A stretch of DNA of 64,000 nucleotides from Hymenopellis radicata (lineage: Eukaryota > Basidiomycota > Agaricomycetes > Agaricales > Physalacriaceae): positions 1 through 64,000 of the forward strand of contig JADNRX010000137.1 in the NCBI GenBank assembly GCA_015501595.1, written 5' to 3'. Under the pieces are notes generated by a model. The model did no database searches and was not told the origin of the DNA. It saw nothing but the letters and a program-made list of their open reading frames with translations. The translations under genes were made by a program, and so were the position numbers. Of this stretch, positions 44,133 to 56,231 are shown piece by piece (positions within the stretch are counted from its first letter, which is position 1; each line of letters starts with the position of its first letter).

Positions 44133-45860
44133 ATGATGGCCTCGACAGCTTGTTTCCTGTGCAGTAGGCGCCCGGCTGAAGAAAACGTTCCATGTCCATC
44201 CCCGAAAATTGTCCACTCTTCATTTACCCCAGATACTGCCTGTGTGTCTCGGTGCTCTCTCGACCTAGTAGCTGTTAATGCAGCAGTGCGGCGATGCGAT
44301 GAGGAGATTGTCATCCTGCGCAATCTGCTCATGACCCACCAAAACACGAGAAAACAGCTCCAAGAGCGTGCAGCCCAGTACCGCTCCGTCATGTCTCCCA
44401 TCCGGCGCCTCCCAAAGGAGCTCCTCGTCAAAATCTTTTCCCATTCCATCACAGATTACTTCCGGGTCGGGCGCTTCGGCGACGACGGCCTCATCAACGA
44501 GCCAAGTACACTTCCCATCTTTATCCTCCTCTCTGTCTGCTCCAAATGGCGAACTGTGATCCTCTCCACAGGGGCGCTGTGGGCCCAGTTCCAGTGCAAG
44601 GTCACCAAAGCGGTAGAAAGAGGCGGGATTGGGTTCAAGTGTCTTGAGATGCACCTGGAACGGTCAAGAGATGCAGCACTTTCGTTCTGTATTGTCGGGG
44701 ATAGTATCCTTCCTGGACACCCGCTCTTTCGACGCCTGCTGGAGGAGAAGCGGAGGTGGAAGCACGTCGCTTTGCAGTGCAAAGAGATCGCGTTACGGGG
44801 TTGGGATCTTCCCCCTCACAGTTTTCCGTGCTTGAGCAGGTTTGAAGTAGACTCCACTGTCATTCTCGACGAAGATGAGAATGACGTCGTGCCACAACTT
44901 TCATTTGCCACGGACAGGCTGCGCTTTTTAGACGTATCCCCTACTTTACTCGGGCAAGCGTCGTTCTGCTTCGATAAGCTTACGAGCTTGGTTGTAAGCC
45001 ATTACACAGCCAGTGCCACGGTCGCCAGGTGTCTCTTTGCCTGCAGCTCAGCAGTCTATTTGGAGTACATCGAGTTCTGGCAGGGAAGCGGTGATGATGA
45101 TGAGGACGATTTCGACTACAAAGCCTTTCACGAAGGTGGCAGCGTTCGAAAGACGCTGAACGTCAAGGCGATGACAATGGTTGTCGCACCTGAGAGTCGC
45201 GGTGTTCTCCTTAAACTCCTTTCCACGTGCTTCAGTCTGCCGGATCTACACACTTTCAAACTTGGAAAACTAGGGGATGTATATCGCAGCGCGCTCAATC
45301 CCGTTCTCAGTAGTACCGTGACGTTCCTAGATGAAGCGGCGACGAACGTCAAGTCTTTGTCCATTCATGGCCTTTCGTCGTCGAGCGCTCAATACTTGAG
45401 GATCATGAGAGCCACGCCGCTCCTCGAAGAACTCTCCCTCACATTCACTGAGCGAGGAGACATTAAGCGGACGGTTTTGGAAGAACTCACTGTATCCGCT
45501 TTCGGCACCATCCCAGTACTATTACCACTGCTGCGGGCGGTGAACTTTAACTTCGATGATTATGAAGGCGCCAAATTCATGGGCGTGCTCATCGACATGG
45601 TCTCTTCGCGCGATGGATCAGCTCCTAGTCTGGACGTGGCTACACTTGAAAACGTGGTTGTAGAATTTACAGAGGCATCAAGGAGTCGTGATGCTGCGAC
45701 GCTTTTGAGGAGTGTAGCGCCCCCTGCATACGGGCTTAGGTGGATCGACTGGAAAAGCTTTTCGCTTCTAAAAGAGGGCTGCAAGCAGCGGTGGGCTGAA
45801 GTGGCGAATCCGAGTTACACTAGCCTGCAACAGAGAAGTTATTTAGAGACAACGCAGTGA
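44133..45860 (+). CDS. F-box-like/LRR-type protein, 575 aa, intact
   Basis: Single exon. Order: a CxxC-containing N-terminus (ACFLCSRRPAEENVPCPSP), a coiled-coil segment CDEEIVILRNLLMTHQNTRKQL, an F-box-like motif SPIRRLPKELLVKIFSHSI at about residues 88-106, and degenerate leucine-rich repeats to the end (for example LPDLHTFKLGKL, VKSLSIHGL, LLEELSLTF). An acidic GDDDEDDFDY insert is shared by all three paralogues in the window. Basidiomycetes carry hundreds of such F-box-like genes. By analogy they present substrates to an SCF ubiquitin ligase through Skp1, but many are of unknown role. It is the only intact member of the three here. An alternative start two codons in is possible. Confidence 0.88.
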   Translation: MMASTACFLCSRRPAEENVPCPSPKIVHSSFTPDTACVSRCSLDLVAVNAAVRRCDEEIVILRNLLMTHQNTRKQLQERAAQYRSVMSPIRRLPKELLVKIFSHSITDYFRVGRFGDDGLINEPSTLPIFILLSVCSKWRTVILSTGALWAQFQCKVTKAVERGGIGFKCLEMHLERSRDAALSFCIVGDSILPGHPLFRRLLEEKRRWKHVALQCKEIALRGWDLPPHSFPCLSRFEVDSTVILDEDENDVVPQLSFATDRLRFLDVSPTLLGQASFCFDKLTSLVVSHYTASATVARCLFACSSAVYLEYIEFWQGSGDDDEDDFDYKAFHEGGSVRKTLNVKAMTMVVAPESRGVLLKLLSTCFSLPDLHTFKLGKLGDVYRSALNPVLSSTVTFLDEAATNVKSLSIHGLSSSSAQYLRIMRATPLLEELSLTFTERGDIKRTVLEELTVSAFGTIPVLLPLLRAVNFNFDDYEGAKFMGVLIDMVSSRDGSAPSLDVATLENVVVEFTEASRSRDAATLLRSVAPPAYGLRWIDWKSFSLLKEGCKQRWAEVANPSYTSLQQRSYLETTQ

Positions 45861-46158
45861 GAAGAGTTTGTATATTTAGATAGGACCCTTGTAGGACACT
45901 TGCACTTGGTCAATGTAGCCAACCCCGCTGTGTTTAGGGCTGGCACCGCCATAAATTGATCGGTATCAATGCGGCAATTGTCCAACAATTGCTGAGATGT
46001 CATTCTTCCTTCCTTATACAGAACCACCATTACCTCTAGACGTGGGATAAGTATTGGTCGCATCCTTATCTTTCCTATATCTGCAAATCGCTTAGTGAGT
46101 TCATGAGACTTGTTCGTTAACGTACTGAAATGGTAGCAACAGATAGTACTTATAAACT

Positions 46159-47912
46159 ATGACCTCTTTACCTCGACCAACCACCGACGCGTCACCCTCC
46201 TGTTTCTTGTGTAGTCCATCTACCGGAGACGATGACAATCTTCCTTCGCCCTCACCCGACCTCGTACATTCCGCATTCGCACCCGACGCTACTCAACTCT
46301 CACAGTGTGGCCTCGAGCTTGAAGCTGTCAATTTGGCAGCGCGTAAATGCGATGAGGAGATTATCATCTTGCGGAAACTTCTTTCCGCCCAGATAAACAA
46401 GAGACATCAACTGCACGAGCGCTCTGTCCATTACCACTCCATCATGTCTCCAATCCGTCGCCTTCCAAAGGAGATTCTCATCGAGTTATTCTCCCGCTGT
46501 CTGAAAGACTACTTCCGCCTATGCGCGGTCGGCACTTATGGTCTTCTCAATGAGCCAGCGGAGCTTCCCATTATGACCCTTCTGCGAGTGTGTTCCCATT
46601 GGCGAAGCATCATCCTTGCTACGCCAGCGCTGTGGCGCAATTCGAGTGCAAACTGGACACAGCCATGGAAAGCGGCGGCATTGGGTTAAAGTGCCTTGAA
46701 ATGCATCTGGAGCGGTCCGGCGATGCCCCGCTCTCCTTCTTGGTGCGGGGAGAGATGCTTCTTCCTGGACATTCGCTCATACGTCGCCTGCTTCAAGAGA
46801 AACGAAGATGGAGGCATATCTCTTTCATTTGCAAGGAGATTGCCATGCAGGGATGGGATATCCCAGCCGGTAGTTTCCCTTGCCTAGGGAGGTTTTACCT
46901 CGATTCTTCTGTGATCGTCGACGAAGCGCCAGACGCAACCACGCTCGTTGATTTTTCGACTCGTAGTATGCGCTATCTCAATATTTCTCCTCGCATTCTC
47001 AGGCATGCAATCTTGCCATTCGACAGTCTGGCCAGTTTGATTATAAGCCACTACCACAGTAGTGCTCTGATTGCCAAATGCCTCTTCGAAGGCTGCAAAG
47101 CGGAGAACCTCGAGTATCTTGAATTCTGGCAAGGACGCGGCTGCGACGACGACGACGATTTCGATTACGGTAGTATTACCACTCGAAAGACTCTCAACAT
47201 CAAAGCCTTGACTATCCTTCTCTCAGATGATAGTCGAGGCGCTCTTCTTAACCTCCTCTCCACATCCTTTCATCTTCCACGTCTCTACACCTTCAAGCTG
47301 GGGCAGACAGAAACCCTGGATACTACAACGCGCGAAGTCACAGTAAACAAGGCTGTAGCTTTTCTGGATACAGTGGACAGCTTGAAGTCATTATCCATGC
47401 ACGGCGTTCCTATGACCGACGCCGATGTACTCCGGCTCCTCAATAAAACTCCATTACTAGAAGAGGTCTCGCTCACTTTTATGCGAGAAGGGAGCGGACC
47501 AGAGGTTCTCAAAGACCTTACAGCTCCCAATGGAGCTTCATTCGTCAAGCCAGCATTGCCATTCCTTCGGGGAGTCAACTTCTACTTCGAATATGGGGAT
47601 GGCCCGCTGATCATCGCGCTACTGGACATGCTGCGCTCCCGCTTGCCTTTCAGCGCGCATTCTGATGCGGCAGGGTTGAGCGAGGTGGCCGCACTGGAGA
47701 ATATCTTCATAGAGTTCGATAAGGGATCCTGCAGTCATGATGCTGCGAGGGTTATAAGAAACGCGGCGTCTAGCGCGTATAGGCTTCGATGGTTGGATTG
47801 GAAAACTTTTTCTCTGTTGAAGGCTGGATGTAAGCATCGGTGGGTTGACGCGGCAGGGCCATACCATTCTACCTTGCAACATCGAAGCTACTTTGAGGTG
47901 CAGTCAGGATAG
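46159..47912 (+). pseudogene. F-box-like/LRR-type paralogue with a one-base frameshift
   Basis: Aligns end to end with the 44133 gene: ACFLC-like N-terminus (SCFLCSPSTGDDDN), coil CDEEIIILRKLL, F-box-like SPIRRLPKEILIELFSRCL, LRRs, DDDDDFDYG insert, stop at 47912. At about 46632-46634 the sequence CTGTGGCGCAATTC lacks one base relative to the paralogue reading ALWAQF, so the first frame stops at 46689 and the remaining 430 or so codons are open in another frame. There are no stops elsewhere, so the change is recent, a sequencing or assembly error, or very rarely a programmed shift. If it is an error, the gene encodes a normal ~584-aa member of the family. Confidence 0.85.
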
Positions 47913-48851
47913 ATGGAATACGAAGTTTGTAATATACGTGAATGTTATATACACCTTGCGCAAGGGGAACAGGAAGTTATATACATGATAGGGTTCACTC
48001 CTAGCAGAACCCAAGAACATTCCCCATCTGATACAATTCGTCGCTGACACCGCACGTTTCACCACGGACTTTACACCAACACAGCAGCTGAGATTGCCCC
48101 CACATCCGCATGCTGCCACACACAACCCCTTCCAGAACGCCATCACACACAATGACAATCGAGACGCACACGAGATACCCCGCGACACATTCACACGCGA
48201 ATAGGATCGTCACAACCCGACCATCCTCGAGGGCCCCAAAGGGGCGCTCGAGCAGAACAGACGAAGAAGCAGATGGAATACACTGACACACCAGTGAGAT
48301 ATATACACACATAGATAGACTCCGAAAACATGTACTGCTGTACGGCGGCAAGAGTATAAAATTGGATTCAAAAAAAAGATAGGCTTCACAGTCATTTCGC
48401 GATGAGTAGGAGCTGGAGAGGGGAGTTTACGCTGTAAATGGTGGGGTGCTTTCCCTTGATTGTTCAAGCAGTGCCGACGAGGAGAAGACGCGTCTCCTCG
48501 GCGTTTGTGCCGATGATTTTGGTTTCGACGCGTGGCGGTGCTGTACCCTTTGGAGGGTGTACCAGAATGTACTCTGCGCGACCCCGATAAAGGACGTGGT
48601 AGCCCGAGTCGCGTCTCGTGTGAAGCATAAGATGGCACGTGATCTCTTCTAACAGATGAGAAAACACATTCGATAGACCCTTGAATCAATAGTCAGCGTC
48701 TCGAAAGTTGTAAGGAATGTCCGATGGATTCCTACTACTGCATCATTCGAAGAACTATCGCTTATCTCTCAAAAACATTATTCAACCTACACTTTCAGTT
48801 CATTCCAATCATACAAATACAAGTTAACGCTGACATGTTGACCCCCGACGC
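47913..48851. other. Intergenic with a perfect-stem palindrome
   Basis: About 940 bases. 48226-48252 forms a hairpin: CTCGAG and GGCCCC pair with GGGGCG and CTCGAG across AAA, one mismatch. A minus-strand open frame 48464-48667 reads somewhat protein-like (EYILVHPPKGTAPPRVETK) but has no clear start exon or family, so I do not call a gene. Confidence 0.35.
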
Positions 48852-50349
48852 TTAAGCTGGAATAGGCACCTCTGCTTGTGGCGTAAGCCTAACCGCATGC
48901 CTTCTCTCCTTGTTATCGAAATCCGAAACCGCCGAATGGACAGTCAAACGGTTATCCTAGTATCACGCGTCAAGCCAGACGTCAACTGCCAAAGAGACAA
49001 GTTGAAATTTACCCAAACAATAACACTGCCCGGCGCGTACGTAGCGCGCACTTGGTAATCAGCACCCTTGGCGATATGGTCAAAGAGGAAGTTCAAGAGA
49101 TAGTCAGATTCCTCCTTCTTGTACCCGACAATCCGCCTCGTGAACCCCTGATTGACATAGAGCGCCTTCTCGCCCGTAACAGGGTGTTGGCGGACAACCG
49201 GGTGCTGGAAGAAGATGAACGGGGAAGGCGAATGAAAGCTGCAAGTTGAAATACCTCTGACTCGACGGGTTCCCGGCGCACTGGGCCGTTTGCGTTGCGC
49301 GAATATTCTGCTTGCAGAACAGCGCTATGCACTGCCTTCAGTCCTTCGAGGCGCTTCTGGAACTCGGGCGACAATCGGCGATACGCTTCGACTTGAGATA
49401 AGAAAAGTGTGTCGCCTCCGCCGTTTACTGGCTGAGGTACAGTCAGCCTCGACACAATACATCGTACGCCACGCACTTGTTGCAACGAGAAGAAGAATGT
49501 CGTGCCGGGAGGTTGCTTCTCGTACGACTACATCAACAAAGTCAAGTCAATCGTGGTCCGAGCTCATGAAGAAGGGGGGGCTTACAACGTCGGAGTGCCA
49601 ACTCGTCTTGTTGATCCTGTCGCCACCCAGGTATTCACGGAATCTGTCGTTGTGCTCATCGCGATAGACTGACGGATTTCAGCTCAGACCTCCAAAGTGA
49701 TAGTTTGTACAGACCGACATGGAACTCTGGGAACCCTTTCACATTGCCAGACGTCGGGTGCCGTTGGATGGGGCCAAAGTAACTGGAGACTCGTCATTGG
49801 ATGCAGGACAACTTGATCAAATTGACAGACGTACGAGGCAATTTCAATTTGGCGCTCTGGGGTCAGATCCTTGAAATATTGGTCCCGGAAGATCACGACT
49901 TTCCGCTCGGCCGCGAACAAGGCCAACTCGTCAAGGCCCTCCTTCGTCAGTTCTGAGATTTGAACGCCAGAGATCTCGGTCCCGATGTACGGGCTGATGT
50001 TCTTCCTGGTGGTATTGGCGTTCAAAAGGTGCGGCTTCGCAGGATCGGCGCGACTGGCGGGATCGGTGTGTTCTGAACCGTCTAAGCATAGGGTACAATG
50101 AAGCTAAACGGTAACATACCGAAGAGCTGCGTAGGAGGGAACTTCTCATCGTTGTCCCAGTAAGGTAGGTAATACGGATAAAGAGGACCCTCTGCGTCCT
50201 GTATCGATCGCATGAGTTTTCCGAATGGTTATACACCAGAAAGATGAGCGAACCGTGTGGGGTTTCAGAGCCCTCTTGAGGTTGTTAATCTTACCGTTAG
50301 AGGCCGGTTCAGAAGCGGGTGTAGACAGTTCTGCGACGGAAGGAGCCAT
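48852..50349 (-). CDS. TauD/TfdA-family 2-oxoglutarate dioxygenase, 365 aa
   Basis: Nine exons on the minus strand: 50254-50349, 50120-50198, 49835-50081, 49715-49782, 49586-49668, 49477-49527, 49255-49431, 49013-49204 and 48852-48956. The Fe(II) ligands are the HxD in INKTSWHSDVSYE and the distal His in DNRLTVHSAVSDF. The 2-oxoglutarate-binding Arg lies in RHAVRLTP. YIGTEISGVQISELTKEGLDELALFAAERKVVIFRDQ is the typical N-terminal family segment. Relatives such as yeast Jlp1 oxygenate sulfonates (for example taurine) to release sulfite as a sulfur source; other members act on herbicides or alpha-amino acids. Substrate here is undetermined. No targeting signal, so cytosolic. It lies tail-to-head before the transporter gene at 50676-52600 on the same strand. 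Confidence 0.93.
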
Positions 50350-50675
50350 CTTGTGTGAATGGCGGTGTGATAAGCGCTCGCGCTTTTTAAACTTGCTGAA
50401 CCCTACCTGACGAAGCATCGCAAGCATGCAATATCACAAACGTTAGTCGCCATCGAGCCTTTTTGGTGTACAACGTCTTGAAGAGTCTGTCATCTGACGG
50501 ATACGATGGTGTATAAATATCATGGCACGATATATGTTGGAGATGACGACGTATGGCGCAAGCCCGACCGATGTTTGTAGGTGAGAACGTATGAAGATAA
50601 CGCACTAAATGATAGTATACGCCGTGGATGTGTCTAGACTGTACAGGAGAATGCTCGTTGTTTTCGTGGCATGAA

Positions 50676-52600
50676 TCAAAAGAGCATCTGGAGCGTGTAG
50701 GCCGAAAGCGCCGTCATGGAGAGGAACATCAAAATGTACTGAGGAATAAGGAATGCAGACAAATGCTCCGCACTTCCCGTGCCACTGTAAACCTGGGTCA
50801 CGAAAACCTTTGAAGCATGTCAGTTGGCGAGATATATGAACGCGTTACGATAACAGTTACCTGAGTCGTCGCCGTCGGCAGACATGAAAAGAATCTATAC
50901 ATTGCTTAGGTGAGTAGTCCGCCTTAATTTAGAGTAGGAACGCTCACATGCAGACGAATTGGAGGACTTTGTCATCTCGCGCAATGACATTAATCAGCGT
51001 TAAACCCTCACAGATCACCACTCCCAGGACTGGCATAAGCAGCATTCTCCCAACCGCCAACGACAAAATCGCCCCCAACGGAAGATTCGGCCATTCGCTT
51101 CGAGGAACATTGAGACGTGCCAGTGCCGAACCGAGGCATATCAGTCCAATTGGCACCGACGCTGCGCCCATGAAGTTTGAAAAGTCGTAGATAAACGCCA
51201 ACGGAGGCTGCCCATCGGGCGCAGGGGGCATATAATATCCATCCACTTCGACGAAGAGCGCCTTCAACGGAGTCACTAGAGCGATTGGAAAGGAGACGAT
51301 AATGCTGATGGACGGCGGCGTGCAGAGAGCCCATAGCGTGCGTTTCACTGTAGCCAGAGTCGCGTTCCAACGTCGTCTCATTGGTGAGAGGAGCACGGGC
51401 TCGGCGGACGCAGCTTCGTCTACAGGCGTAAGTGGACGAGAGACAGGCGTATCGTGATCACGAGGGGCAGCTGTTTGGGAGGATGACTGAACAGTGGGCG
51501 CTGGTGAATGCAGCTTTTCGGTAGGTGGCGGGCTGGGCCCGTTCGTTGATACAGCTGTAGATACGTCTTCATAGAACGACACGTGGCGACCGTGTCTTGG
51601 ACGCTGGCGGATATCCGACGACCCAGCCTCCACCACCTTTTCTACATCGGTAGCTTTGTCTTCTTGCTTCTCAACAGCGGACTGTGGGCACTCCACGCGC
51701 TGGCCCATACACCGTCGAGCAAGCGCAGTTGGCCAACCGCGGAGGAGGAAACGCCGTCTCTGACGAGTCGCTTCTCGAACCTCGTCAGGCTCCACGTCAG
51801 GACCTTCGAAGTCCCACGCGATCCATTTGTTACCCCCCATAGGGAAAAAGGTGACCTAGAACGCGTCAAATTCCATAATGTGCACAGCGAAGGAACTTAC
51901 TAGGTAGAACAAAATGAATGCAGAGATATAAGCAACGGACAAATCCTGGTCAGACGATCCATTGAAAGGCGCGGCACTCGTAATGCTCGTAATGACAGCG
52001 ATGGCTTAACGGACGATGAATATCCGAAAAAAAAACGGCATGGAGTGAGCACATACGAATGTCACCGTAGTTCGCCCATCCTCCGGCAACAAGGATACCA
52101 TAACGAAATCTATGCGGAACCCAGAACACCTGCTTCGTCAACCAAGCAATCCCAATTCCGAGCGCCTGATAGATTACACAGATGAGTATGAGTGGTCCTA
52201 GAAGACGATATCCGACGAGGACCATGGTGAGTTCACGGGTATATCGCAGGGGTAGGGTCAGGCTCAACAGCGTTGACTCATTGCACACCTAATGCGCCTA
52301 TGTTCTCCGACGTAAAAGCCGGTACGATTTTGGAAAACATCAGGCTGGGTATGGTGATGTTCTGGTCATTGTCAGTCCCATGGGGAGATGCACTGCTATT
52401 CGTCGCGTACCAAAGCAATCTGTGCCGCACCCCGCGCCGCTACAGCGGGAAATATATCAGCCTTGGTGATAGCGAAACCCCCAGCGACTGCGATGAGACT
52501 AGAGGCCCACTTCAGTAAGAAAATGATCGATGAACGTCTACACCCACAATCGCAGTAGTGGACGCAGCGAAATCCATATAAGTGTCCCGGCAGAAACCAT
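50676..52600 (-). CDS. Auxin efflux carrier (AEC) family membrane transporter
   Basis: About eight exons on the minus strand. Start MVSAGTLIWISLRPLLRLW at 52600. Helices continue with SSLIAVAGGFAITKADIFPAVAARGAAQIAL, NITIPSLMFSKIVPAF, GPLILICVIYQALGIGIAWL, VPHRFRYGILVAGGWANYGDIP (the conserved N-terminal half), SDQDLSVAYISAFILFYLV, and in the C-terminal half SISIIVSFPIALVTPL, FMGAASVPIGLICLGSALARL, VICEGL and CIFFSCLPTATTQVFVTQVYSGTGSAEHLSAFLIPQYILMF. A long hydrophilic loop (about 150 residues) separates the two halves, as in fungal ECM3-like members. Fungal homologues sit in the plasma or ER membrane; transport substrate is unknown. The first intron (after TGG, about 34 bases) is unusually short, so the N-terminus needs checking. 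Confidence 0.88.
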
Positions 52601-53341
52601 AGTGGCGATCTGAGGGTAATCACTGTTATCGTTGAGAGACGTGATATCGAGATACTGGAAGCTCACAGGGAATCTAAACGACCCGCTCTAATCGCGCATG
52701 CAAGTCGTGAGAGAGAAAGCAAAAGAGATGTGGGGAACAATTGGGGGAAAATAATTCCGTGTGGTCTTGTCAGGTACGCCAAACCGGGCCGATGAGCTAT
52801 TTTTGGAGACGCCAAGTCGAAATTACTGTGGCGTAACTGCCAATGAGGGATGATCAAAAGGTCACAACAGAGAGGAAAAGGAGACTGAAGGGTACGAAGC
52901 ATAGCTACCACCAAGTGTCTTGACTGCGTAACGAGAGATGATCTTAATAGTCACCAGACGACCATGCATACACCATGTTCGAGATAAGAGGAAATGCGAC
53001 AGTCATTTCGCATGTGTGTTGTAGTTGTAACCGTAACTCTTTAGCTCGCGCCTCTTCGCCCTCGTCAAACTTAGTATCCTAGAGGTGAGCTTCAGCACTT
53101 CGCGTGTAAAACAATGGTAACACCATGCAGGCACATACGAGAGCGACCTTCGTGTCATCCCATATTCATTCCAGCGGTCCCGCAAGATCATACCCTCTTC
53201 CAACGTGCATGCGAGGAGCCTGCATCATAAACTTTGAGTATCAGAAATCTTCGAAGAGAAAACCCACCTACCATTCTGTCCAGAGGACAGATGGGATCGT
53301 TCGGATCCGAGCTCCACATGTGTAGGTGTGGGGGGCGGCCC
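52601..53341. other. Intergenic, about 740 bases
   Basis: Promoter of the transporter at the left. No gene or repeat recognised. Confidence 0.3.
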
Positions 53342-54060
53342 TTACAAATATCTTCTATGGATGGGATGGACTACAAAGCGACGATGAGTCTTATTTATCG
53401 AATGCAAAACGAAAGGGCCTACAGTAGATGCGGGCGCAGCTGCTGATATGGATGATGGCCGTTCGACGAAGACGCGCTTCCTGGCTGGATCGAATGGTAT
53501 ACCCATGCCATGATGCGAGGGTAAGGCGGAAGGATACGCAAAACCGAGACCGAACCACGGATGGATGGAAACCGAAGGTAACGGTGAGCTCACTCCCTGC
53601 AAGGGTATTGATGAGCGCTGAAGGATCGTAAACGTTGTAGAGATTACGAACAGTAGACGCGGGTGGAACGTATGAAGACGTCGCTCCCGTGGACTACATA
53701 TGCAAGCTCAATGAATAATTCAAGCAAAAGAAAATAGACAACTCGCAGTGGCCAAAGTCTCTTGTGAATCCGAATCAGGTTCAGCCAGAGGGTCAGCTCT
53801 AGCCCGGAGAACACCCGCAGTCGCAGAAGCCGCCATTGTTGTGCCATGCAGAAGTCCTACGTCACCCTCATAGGGATTCTGTAAGTGCAAAGTGGTTAGT
53901 ACCCTGGCTACTCGCCTTCAAACCGACATACCGTCTGACAGCCGCCCGAGGGTACCGTGACACATTGGTCCTCCAAGGGAGCTGCCCGGCAGGCTAGCGC
54001 TACGGCAAGCAAGATGAAAGTGGCGTTGATAGGGCGCATTTCAAGGGAAGCGAATTTCAT
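53342..54060 (-). CDS. Predicted secreted protein, paralogue of 56915-57921
   Basis: The minus-strand start at 54039 (or in-frame ATG 54060) gives a signal peptide MRPINATFILLAVALACRAAP, then EDQCVTVPSGGCQT and a GTATGT donor. The next exon (NPYEGDVGLLHG..., about 53881-53745) is rich in Ala/Asp/Ser. Further exons towards 53342 (…GPFVLHSINKTHRRF) are plausible, but the joins are not fixed. The signal peptide and the ~300-bp upstream region resemble those of the gene starting at 57921 (MRTINTGFVLLAMALASQASP), indicating a local duplication. Function unknown. It is a small secreted-protein candidate. Confidence 0.45.
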
Positions 54061-54716
54061 GTACTGGACCAGCCAATACAGAACAAAACTGTGAGTGATT
54101 AAGCGCCTGGCTTAATGACAGGCAGCAGGGCGTCTCTCACTTTAATAGTCCATGGCATCACTGGAGACCCTGGCTCCATGGATACGTTCGCGGATTCCGT
54201 CTGGTAGCCCGCGTAGAGACCAGTCTCTCGGAGGCGTAATTCCGTCAACGGGGAGTGCTAGTCGCGAATATACTGCTCGTCGCGAACGGCGACGACGACG
54301 CGTCTCTGTGGTTGTCGTTGATGTTTGAGATCATGGTGGTCAAGAGCAAGACTGGTTCGGAACTTGCCGGTACTTTCGGCACTCCCGACATGCTTCCGAA
54401 CAGCTTCCGACTTAGCTTCAATCACGACGCTGACATTAATTTGAATCTAAGTAGTCCAGCGTCTAGTTCGCGGTTTTCAACCACTATAACAACTGAGGCT
54501 GGGTATCGATTGCGAACCGACACATATTGTACTTCAGACATGAATGATACTATCCGAACAAATCCTGGGTAAATACTTACTCGGCGGACTGACAGACAGG
54601 AAACACTGACCTCCGCGAATCCGTGCTTCTGCGGCGCTAGAGCTTGTTTGGTATAGCGCACCCCGACGGACCGTATATCAGACCAGCTCCTCCTCCTTGG
54701 TCTTGACTCTGCTATC
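54061..54716. other. Intergenic; promoter copy shared with the 57.9-kb gene
   Basis: 54090-54370 and about 58000-58270 share blocks such as ATTAAGCGCC(T/G)GGCT, TTCCGTCTG and ATGGTGGTCAAGAGCA in the same order. Nothing else recognised. Confidence 0.45.
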
Positions 54717-54981
54717 ATGTCGTTCGGTTATCAGGATATTGCTACGAGCCTTCTTGCAGTGCTTCTGATACTATGGATCGCTCGATACCGCCAACGAGTA
54801 CAAGTGTGTTTTCCGCCGAAGACCCATCTCATAACATCTCACCGAATGTCCACAGGCAATTCAGCATCTTCCTGTACTTCGATCGCTTTTCGCGCCTCTC
54901 AGTCTTCCAGGAGCATATAACACGTTCGCCGCACTCACACTCGGGCCGACATACTCTATCCTCCTGTTGAGACGCACATGA
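54717..54981 (+). pseudogene. Possible cytochrome P450 N-terminal fragment, 70 codons
   Basis: Two exons, 54717-54803 and 54856-54981, encode a membrane anchor (DIATSLLAVLLILWIARYRQR) followed by AIQHLPVLRSLFAPLSLPG and a TGA. The anchor plus HLPVLRSL...SLPG resembles the first ~60 residues of some basidiomycete P450s. No heme-binding cysteine or I-helix follows; the next gene is on the other strand about 280 bases on. Either a truncated P450 or an unrelated mini membrane protein. Confidence 0.3.
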
Positions 54982-55265
54982 ACCCAAACGCCAGTCGATC
55001 GCGCCTATTGACAACTACGCCAGTCCTCCCGAGAAGCTGGAAGCTGGATGTCCTCATCGTCCTCGGTGGGTTCGGGATGCCAAAACAACAAACCCAGCAC
55101 TCTTGCCGTCGTCAATTACGTTGAAGCTGTGTAACCATCCTAAGGTGTGCGCACACCAATTTATAAAACCACCCGACTACAACGCTCGTAAAAAAAGTAA
55201 AGTCTATGCTAAAAACCGCCCGATTCAAACATCCATCATCAATTCTAGCGTGCTTTATCCAAATC

Positions 55266-56231
55266 TCAGTTGGTAAAGAAGTCGAATTTCGTGCAAGCAC
55301 GGCTGTTGGTGACATGGGCGGGACTGTCGGGATTAGGTCCAACAGCGACGCATCCGTTGCGAGCAGGCGAACGGATGATGCACTGAGAGGCGACTTTGCC
55401 GTCGATTCCCGAAATACCAGTAGAGCAAGTGTCACAGCGAACGGTCCAGATCTGCTCACTGTACAACTTGTTAGTGCTACTGACCGGGAAAATGTATGGG
55501 AAGATGATACTAACGGGGCGTTACCGCTGTCAGAGACCGTGTCGAGGATGATATTGCGGTCAGCAAGGGCATAGGCGGCGAGGTTGTTGTTGTCAACATC
55601 CCTACGTATCAGGATGAGAACGCAAGAAGTAATGAAAGGATGGAGAGACACATACTTGATGATGTAGCTGCCAACGACGGTCTGCTCGAAGTGCCAGTCG
55701 ACTACATTAGGACCCCGGAAGCTGCTAGAGATGACGGGCGCGAGCGCATTGGCAGCGGAAGGACCGAATTCCAAGGTGCTAAACGAGTCAACGACGCGGA
55801 GACCCGCGCCCTCAAAGTCGGGCGAGCAGCTGGAGCCACTGGCATGCGCGGCCGAGGGAGAGGCAGAGGCAAGAGTAGCATTCTTGCCGACGTGCTCGGC
55901 ATGAGCGTCGTCAGACTCGACCGGGGCGATAGCTTTGGATACGGAATGGCGTTTGGAAAGGGCGAGTTCGAGGATGTTATGACGACGGACGAGCTCCATA
56001 TCGCATTTATCCGAGTACATGTCGTTCGAACACGCGATCTTGTTCCGCTTGAGTGCGCTGAGCGCCTCGGTTGGATTCTGAGGGTCCGCCTTGTTGCTCT
56101 AGAATGACGCGTCAGCAAGGTGGTCAAAATGGCACACGGCAATTTACCTCCCCGGGAACGTAAGCTGGGGCAGCGAAAGCTGAGGCAACGACGAGGAGGA
56201 CGACGGGCAGAGTCTGGGCGAGGGAAGGCAT
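55266..56231 (-). CDS. Predicted secreted protein of unknown function
   Basis: Exon 1 starts at 56231 with a clear signal peptide (MPSLAQTLPVVLLVVASAFA, cleavage before APAYVPGE), ends at GAG, and a GTAAAT...CTAG intron joins SNKADPQNPTEAL. The mature part contains CSNDMYSDKCDMELV, GSSCSPDFEGAGLRVV and VDWHFEQTVVGSYIIKYV. After an intron near 55600, VDNNNLAAYALADRNIILDTV continues. The last exon is best read as EQIWTVRCDTCSTGISGIDG...CIIRSPARNGC...ACTKFDFF, ending at 55266, rather than the alternative longer frame to 55112, because it carries evenly spaced cysteines. The final splice site is uncertain. Family not recognised; an extracellular protein with disulfides is likely. Confidence 0.6.

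Noticed and set aside
48210..48689. 159-codon minus-strand frame
   Set aside because: Basic, low-complexity N-terminal half and hydrophobic tail with no splice sites or family; overlaps a better-looking short frame in another register.
55112..55560. Longer reading frame at the 3' end of the 55-kb secreted protein gene
   Set aside because: Lacks cysteines and ends in basic/hydrophobic junk; the alternative frame ending at 55266 is Cys-rich and protein-like. Not fully excluded.
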